Source: Marinobacterium sp. (GTDB lineage Bacteria; Pseudomonadota; Gammaproteobacteria; Pseudomonadales; Balneatricaceae). From it: a stretch of DNA of 47,358 nucleotides. The stretch spans positions 1-47,358 of the forward strand of contig JAOXSF010000012.1 in NCBI GenBank assembly GCA_025800125.1, written 5' to 3'. Made by a program: the position numbers and the translations under genes. Below, piece after piece: positions 43,179-47,358 of the stretch. Within the stretch, counting starts at the first letter, position 1, and each line of letters opens with the position of its first letter. The notes beneath the pieces are model-generated. The model was given only the letters and a program-made list of their open reading frames with translations, had not been told where the DNA came from and did no database searches.

Positions 43179-43219
43179 ATTATATCGCTTCTGAGAACTT
43201 AATAAAGAATTATTCTCAT
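43179..43219 (-). promoter_or_regulatory. flp promoter with Fur-box-like palindrome
   Basis: Perfect -10 TATAAT on the minus strand (43184-43179); the -35 region is weak. AGAAT-A-ATTCT (43216-43206) is a perfect 5-1-5 palindrome inside TGAGAATAATTCTTT, covering the -35 area; 10 of 14 positions match the Fur 7-1-7 consensus. Confidence 0.5.
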
Positions 43220-43260
43220 TAGCCATCAATTTATTAAAAGCAATGATCTACAAACCGCAA

Positions 43261-43311
43261 CCACACCTGTCAACAAACCACACCTGTCAACAAACTGTAC
43301 CTGTTAATAAA
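43261..43311. repeat. 17-bp tandem repeat x3 in intergenic DNA
   Basis: CCACACCTGTCAACAAA at 43261-43277 and 43278-43294, with a diverged third copy at 43295-43311. The last copy forms part of the terminator hairpin next to it. Confidence 0.9.
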
Positions 43312-43322
43312 CAGGCACAGTT
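43293..43322 (-). terminator. Terminator hairpin of the giant surface protein gene
   Basis: On the minus strand AACTGTGCCTGTT, loop TATT, AACAGGTACAGTT: a 13-bp stem with one G-U pair, then TGTTG. On the plus strand the same pair is an A-C mismatch, so it works better for the minus-strand gene ending at 43359. Confidence 0.65.
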
Positions 43323-43358
43323 GCGGCAAAATAATCTGGAGAACGTACAGAACTGTAC

Positions 43359-46300
43359 TTATGGTTGTGGCGCAATCAGCCGTACAAGGTTATCGCCGGG
43401 GTAGGTACCATTGATGGTACAACCACTATCACTACTGGCCAGACTGCCAAAGTCATAGCAATAATGCTTATCGCCCCATACACCCGTACCCGCATTGTCA
43501 GCAGTCCAGTATTTATAACTGGTATCTGTGTCACTGAAGTAAACCCGGGATACCGGTGCCAGACGCTCTATATCGGCAACTGCCGGAACAGCCCAGTTGC
43601 TGCGACCACATAGTGTCGCGTCATTTTTGGCTGTAATCAGCGCAGCAATATCTGCGTACTCCACCCGCGTTTTAGCAATACCAGTGCTGCCTTCATGACG
43701 TGTCCAGAGCGCACCATTGGCTACTTCACGGGTGCATACCCACTGCGCATCATCACTGGTGACGTTACCACTGGCATCGACTTTCTCGAAGCGAGGTGCC
43801 TGACGCATCAGACGCGCCATCACCGCCCAGCTTTCTGATACACCATTTTTCGTTTCCGCATACTGACCACTTCCCCAGCCAGCCCCCTCACGATATGGCA
43901 CCAGGTAACCATAGCCCTGCTGCGAACCGTCATAGCTATACACATCAGCCGACCAGTACCAGATACGCTGAGTATCGTTACTGGTGTCATACTGCGCCTC
44001 ATAGCCCTGATGGTTTACAAAGACATCAGCATCAATACCTTTGCGCTTGCCATCATAGGAATCGATAACATAGTCGCGGGTTTCCAGCGTTTTCAGGTAG
44101 TAGATTTCTGGCACCTGCCAGCCGGTATAGCCACAGTACTGATCGCTGTTATAGCGTGTCACCAGCGCCTGGGTATCGGCCCAGCTCAGATCACTCTTAC
44201 CACCTGGATTACCCTCCTCCAGCAGCGCCCACACACGCTTGCTATCAGCAGAACGGGTATCCTCAACACAACGCCACCCCTGGGCAAACGTCGTGTCTAC
44301 CGGCAGGTAATCACCATTAGCGTCCACCTTGGCAAAGGTCGTACCAGCGATAGTAGCCTGCTCTACAGTGACAGAGAAACCAGCCGCTTTAGCAGCATCA
44401 AATACCTGCTGTGCGGTGGTTGTCGCCGTCTGATGCAAGGTAGTACTACTGGTTACTTCTGACTGAGCACTACTGCGATCATCAGTAATCTGTGTTTGCA
44501 GTGCAGCAACAGAGTTATCGAGCCCCAGCGACTTGCTTTCAACCAGGGTAACGGCAGCATTCAGCTTGTCAATCAACGTCTGCACTTCTACTGCTTTAGC
44601 AGACAAAGCCTGCGAAGCATCAACCGCCGCCTGTGCTGTACCACCTGAACTCAGTGCCGTTTGCGCCGCTGTCGCAGCGTCTACAGCAGCTTGCAGCTCG
44701 GTCTGCAACGCCTGCAACTCAGTGGTGAGCGTCTGCACATCATCAGCACCGTAGTTGCGGCTGCCGTTGGCATTATCCGTACCCTCAGCAACCAGCATTA
44801 CGTTCTGTACCTGAACATGAAGGTTGCCGATCTGAGTATTGTCCGCCTTAACAGCATCATAACGGCTTTCAAAGGTGGCCCAGCGGCTGTTGATTTCAGC
44901 AATATCCGTAGCCGCCTGACTGATCTGCGCCGCATCAGCATTTCCATCGGCATTGGCTTTCAATGCCTTTTCGGCCAGCCGCGCAACAACTACCTGTTTC
45001 TGCATGGCACGGAATTTTTCATCCAGCGCAGTGTAGCGCGGCTCAATGGTGCCTTTTGCCGTTGTAATAGCCGTTTGTGCCGTTTTAAATGCAGCTATAT
45101 CTGAACCGGCAGCAGCGGTATCCCAAGCCGACTGCGCGCTTGCCAGCTCTGCCGCACTGTCATCGCGATCTGTCGTAAAGCGCTGATCATCGACACTGTC
45201 AGCCACCAGCAACACCTTCATATCAACCAGTTGCTGCAATGTTGCCAGCGGGTCTACCTTGTAGCGCACCAGCACCGTTAATTCAGTGTCATCATCATCA
45301 CGGTTATTATAAACCGACCCTGACGAGCTGATTGCCTGGTGACGCCCCGCTACAGCATCAGCCTCATCCTGCAACCAGTGTGTTGTCGAATAACTACCGA
45401 AGACCCAAGGCTCAACTTTATTCCAATCATCATGATCAGCCAGAGCCTTAACACTCTGCCCTGTCGGCAGCTGCCAGTTACTGAAACCACAGCTGGACGC
45501 CTCACTGGCGGCTACAGCCTCAGCAGACGCAGAAGCATAATCAACCTCAGATTGTGCAGCATTGTACTTTTTCCAGACGGTTTCGGGCAGGAAACGCCGA
45601 TCCATCATACAGGCCCAGTTGTCAGCATCTGCCGCCAGCGTACTACCGTCATCGGCGTATTTCACAAAACGGACATCCTGACGCATCGCACGCAGCATAA
45701 TGGTATGACTGGCGTTGTCTTCAGAGCCATCACGCTTGATGTGCTCATAACCGGCACTGAGCGCACCATGATTACCCACTTCTGACTTACGGTAGGAATA
45801 AATTTTCTGAGCACTACTCTGGTAACCCGTCCCCGCATCAGCAGTCCAGTAGTACAGGTATTTTCCGACATACGGGTAACTGCGGTCATTCCAGTTAATA
45901 TCATCATGGTCCGGCTGATGATTCGGGAAGATAGCGGTATCAATGGTGAAGTACTCAGTATGAGCGCTGCTGACATCACGGGTTTCCAGCGTCTTCAGAT
46001 CATTCTCACCGGGCAATGCCCAGTCACTGAAACCACAAACGGTAGCGCTGTTCATCTGACTGAGCTTACCGGCAACCCCCGACCAGAACAGATCATCGGT
46101 GCCATTGGGCTCCCCTGTATCCAGCAACGCCCAGACTACTCGGTTACCGGAGCGCAGATCTTCCACACAACGCCAGCCATTGGCCGTTGTAGTGTCAGCG
46201 GCAATGTAGTTACCACTGTTATCCAGCTTGGCAAACGTAGTACCACTGATGGTCGCTTCAGTACGTGTAACTGAGTTTCCACCAGAACCGGCATCTCCAC

Positions 46301-47358
46301 CAGAACCGGCATCTCCACCGGAGCTAACGGTAAATGCAGCCTGAGAAACCAGCGCTGTACCCGCCAGATTCTGGCCGGCTTTGGCCTTAACACGCACCTG
46401 CAAGTTACCAACAATGATCGCAACATCACCGACATTCAGCGGTTTGGCTGCCACATCATCCCAGCTGCTACCACCATCTGTACTGTATTCGTAATCGGCT
46501 GCGGCCTCGTAGCCTGATACAACCGTCCAGTCAAAGGTGTCAGTACCATCATCAACCAGACCATCGGTTGGTGCGGCTGGCGAAGAGAGAGCAGCGCTAA
46601 AGCTGCCGCTCGCGGTCGCTTCATCACCCACCGGGCGGCCTGCACCGCTATCAGCAGCGACACGCAATTTCAACACACCCGTTGCGGCGGCACCCACACT
46701 TTGCGGATTACTGGATGCTACCACCCAGCTACCACCGCCCAACTGATATTCATAATCGCCAGCATCAAGGCCGGACGCCAGCGTCCAGCTGAAGGTATCA
46801 GCACCGTCATCGATGCTCAGGCCAGACGGTGCTGCCGGGGTCGCTGGCGCAGCATCAGCGACACAGATATACCCCAGCGTATTGCCATGTACGAAGGCGT
46901 TATACCTACGGCTATATAACGTACTGACTTCAATCGCCAGACTCGAAGAGCCCCAGTAATACGTATTCGTCAATAACCCTGCCGCTTTCAACTGACCAAA
47001 CGCCGGGTTATCACTGGCATAGAAATTCCCGGAAGTAAGCTTCAAAGGCAGCAACTGGTAACCTGCTGCCGCCGAACAGGCTGCCTGCGCATCGGCAAAG
47101 GACAGCGGCGTGGCGCTACATACCCTGTATGATTTCTGACCAATGGTGGTGTTATCACAACTATCCGCTACTGTAACTGTAAAAGCATTGCTACTGGACA
47201 ACACGGCCCCCGCCGGACGCGATGTTGAGCTGTCTGCTTTTACCCGCACCTGCACCTGACCACTGGCCAGCGCAACATCACCAATAGCAACCGGCTTACG
47301 GGTTACCGTACTCCAGTTGCTACCGCCGTCGATGCTGTATTCATAATCACTGTCACTG
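43359..47358 (-). CDS. Giant surface protein: Fn3-like repeats, DUF1566 pairs, coiled coil (partial)
   Basis: At least 1332 codons; the N-terminus is beyond the right edge. From the edge: a first Fn3/Ig-like unit (YEYSIDGGSNW), a Cys-bearing lectin-like segment (47160-46855), two more Fn3-like units (IDDGADTFSWT, VDDGTDTFDWT), a GSGGDAG linker, then DUF1566 domains at about 46270-45250 (GTTFAKLDNSGNY, DNWACMMDRRF). An Ala/Gln-rich coiled coil follows at about 45245-44370, and a second DUF1566 pair at about 44365-43362 (GTTFAKVDANGDY, AQWVCTREV). The two pairs are about 250-residue repeats of each other. Its position 210 bases upstream of flp suggests a surface adhesin or pilus-linked protein; this is inferred. 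Confidence 0.85.
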   Translation of the reverse strand, partial: SDSDYEYSIDGGSNWSTVTRKPVAIGDVALASGQVQVRVKADSSTSRPAGAVLSSSNAFTVTVADSCDNTTIGQKSYRVCSATPLSFADAQAACSAAAGYQLLPLKLTSGNFYASDNPAFGQLKAAGLLTNTYYWGSSSLAIEVSTLYSRRYNAFVHGNTLGYICVADAAPATPAAPSGLSIDDGADTFSWTLASGLDAGDYEYQLGGGSWVVASSNPQSVGAAATGVLKLRVAADSGAGRPVGDEATASGSFSAALSSPAAPTDGLVDDGTDTFDWTVVSGYEAAADYEYSTDGGSSWDDVAAKPLNVGDVAIIVGNLQVRVKAKAGQNLAGTALVSQAAFTVSSGGDAGSGGDAGSGGNSVTRTEATISGTTFAKLDNSGNYIAADTTTANGWRCVEDLRSGNRVVWALLDTGEPNGTDDLFWSGVAGKLSQMNSATVCGFSDWALPGENDLKTLETRDVSSAHTEYFTIDTAIFPNHQPDHDDINWNDRSYPYVGKYLYYWTADAGTGYQSSAQKIYSYRKSEVGNHGALSAGYEHIKRDGSEDNASHTIMLRAMRQDVRFVKYADDGSTLAADADNWACMMDRRFLPETVWKKYNAAQSEVDYASASAEAVAASEASSCGFSNWQLPTGQSVKALADHDDWNKVEPWVFGSYSTTHWLQDEADAVAGRHQAISSSGSVYNNRDDDDTELTVLVRYKVDPLATLQQLVDMKVLLVADSVDDQRFTTDRDDSAAELASAQSAWDTAAAGSDIAAFKTAQTAITTAKGTIEPRYTALDEKFRAMQKQVVVARLAEKALKANADGNADAAQISQAATDIAEINSRWATFESRYDAVKADNTQIGNLHVQVQNVMLVAEGTDNANGSRNYGADDVQTLTTELQALQTELQAAVDAATAAQTALSSGGTAQAAVDASQALSAKAVEVQTLIDKLNAAVTLVESKSLGLDNSVAALQTQITDDRSSAQSEVTSSTTLHQTATTTAQQVFDAAKAAGFSVTVEQATIAGTTFAKVDANGDYLPVDTTFAQGWRCVEDTRSADSKRVWALLEEGNPGGKSDLSWADTQALVTRYNSDQYCGYTGWQVPEIYYLKTLETRDYVIDSYDGKRKGIDADVFVNHQGYEAQYDTSNDTQRIWYWSADVYSYDGSQQGYGYLVPYREGAGWGSGQYAETKNGVSESWAVMARLMRQAPRFEKVDASGNVTSDDAQWVCTREVANGALWTRHEGSTGIAKTRVEYADIAALITAKNDATLCGRSNWAVPAVADIERLAPVSRVYFSDTDTSYKYWTADNAGTGVWGDKHYCYDFGSLASSDSGCTINGTYPGDNLVRLIAPQP
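46279..46314. repeat. 18-bp perfect tandem duplication in the surface protein gene
   Basis: CCACCAGAACCGGCATCT twice in a row, then six bases of a third copy. Encodes the GSGGDAGSGGDAG hinge between Fn3-like and DUF1566 segments. Confidence 0.92.

Noticed and set aside
43261-43311. Possible CRISPR-like repeats
   Set aside because: Units are 17 bp and directly adjoining with no spacers; a simple tandem repeat.

Overview
The window looks like chromosomal DNA of a Gram-negative bacterium, most likely a gammaproteobacterium (marine, Oceanospirillales-like). That is a guess from style: moderate GC, a complete gspCDEFGHIJKLMN order, Gln-rich Gsp proteins, DsbD and Sec/lipoprotein signals. No rRNA, tRNA or CRISPR array was seen. 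Almost everything is on the minus strand. The plus strand carries only a small orphan gene, a decayed GIY-YIG/DUF4357 gene, and a block of S41 lipoprotein, EamA transporter, hicA and hicB.

Layout. (1) 1-5970: type I restriction-modification operon hsdM-hsdS-[DUF6933]-hsdR; hsdR runs off the left edge. (2) 6058-9185: accessory patch with an intact MNT-HEPN gene (7357-8247), two decayed copies of it, an AT-rich island with an orphan 100-residue protein and a long inverted repeat, and a frameshifted DUF4357 gene. (3) 9189-21458: a whole type II secretion operon gspC to gspN with a TauE/SafE permease as last gene. (4) 21546-25145: divergent S41 protease lipoprotein, EamA transporter and a HicAB module whose two genes are split by a terminator. 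(5) 25408-31418: thioredoxin-like protein, a long repeat-rich protein ending in a DUF4266 tail, DUF3570 outer-membrane protein, ApbE flavin transferase and DsbD. (6) 31618-43148: complete Tad/Flp pilus operon flp-cpaBC-cpaD-tadZ-tadABC-tadDEFG. (7) 43359-47358: a giant surface protein of Fn3-like, DUF1566 and coiled-coil segments, open at the right edge.

How the parts work together. The T2SS exports folded periplasmic proteins and the Tad machine assembles Flp pili; neither prepilin peptidase (GspO, TadV) is in the window. The redox cluster is the most interesting part. DsbD can feed electrons to the CVSC thioredoxin-like protein. ApbE attaches FMN to proteins, and the neighbouring DUF3570 barrel carries a D-x-x-S-G-A-S sequence that resembles ApbE target sites. 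The DUF4266 tail (ending GGGCGCN) supplies a further Cys pair. The biochemical role of this set is not known to me. Fur-box-like sequences overlap the candidate promoters of this cluster, of gspC/S41 and of flp.

A window-wide oddity is the number of short tandem duplications. They are 9, 15 or 18 bp inside genes and 16 or 17 bp between genes, as expected for ongoing slippage filtered by reading frame.
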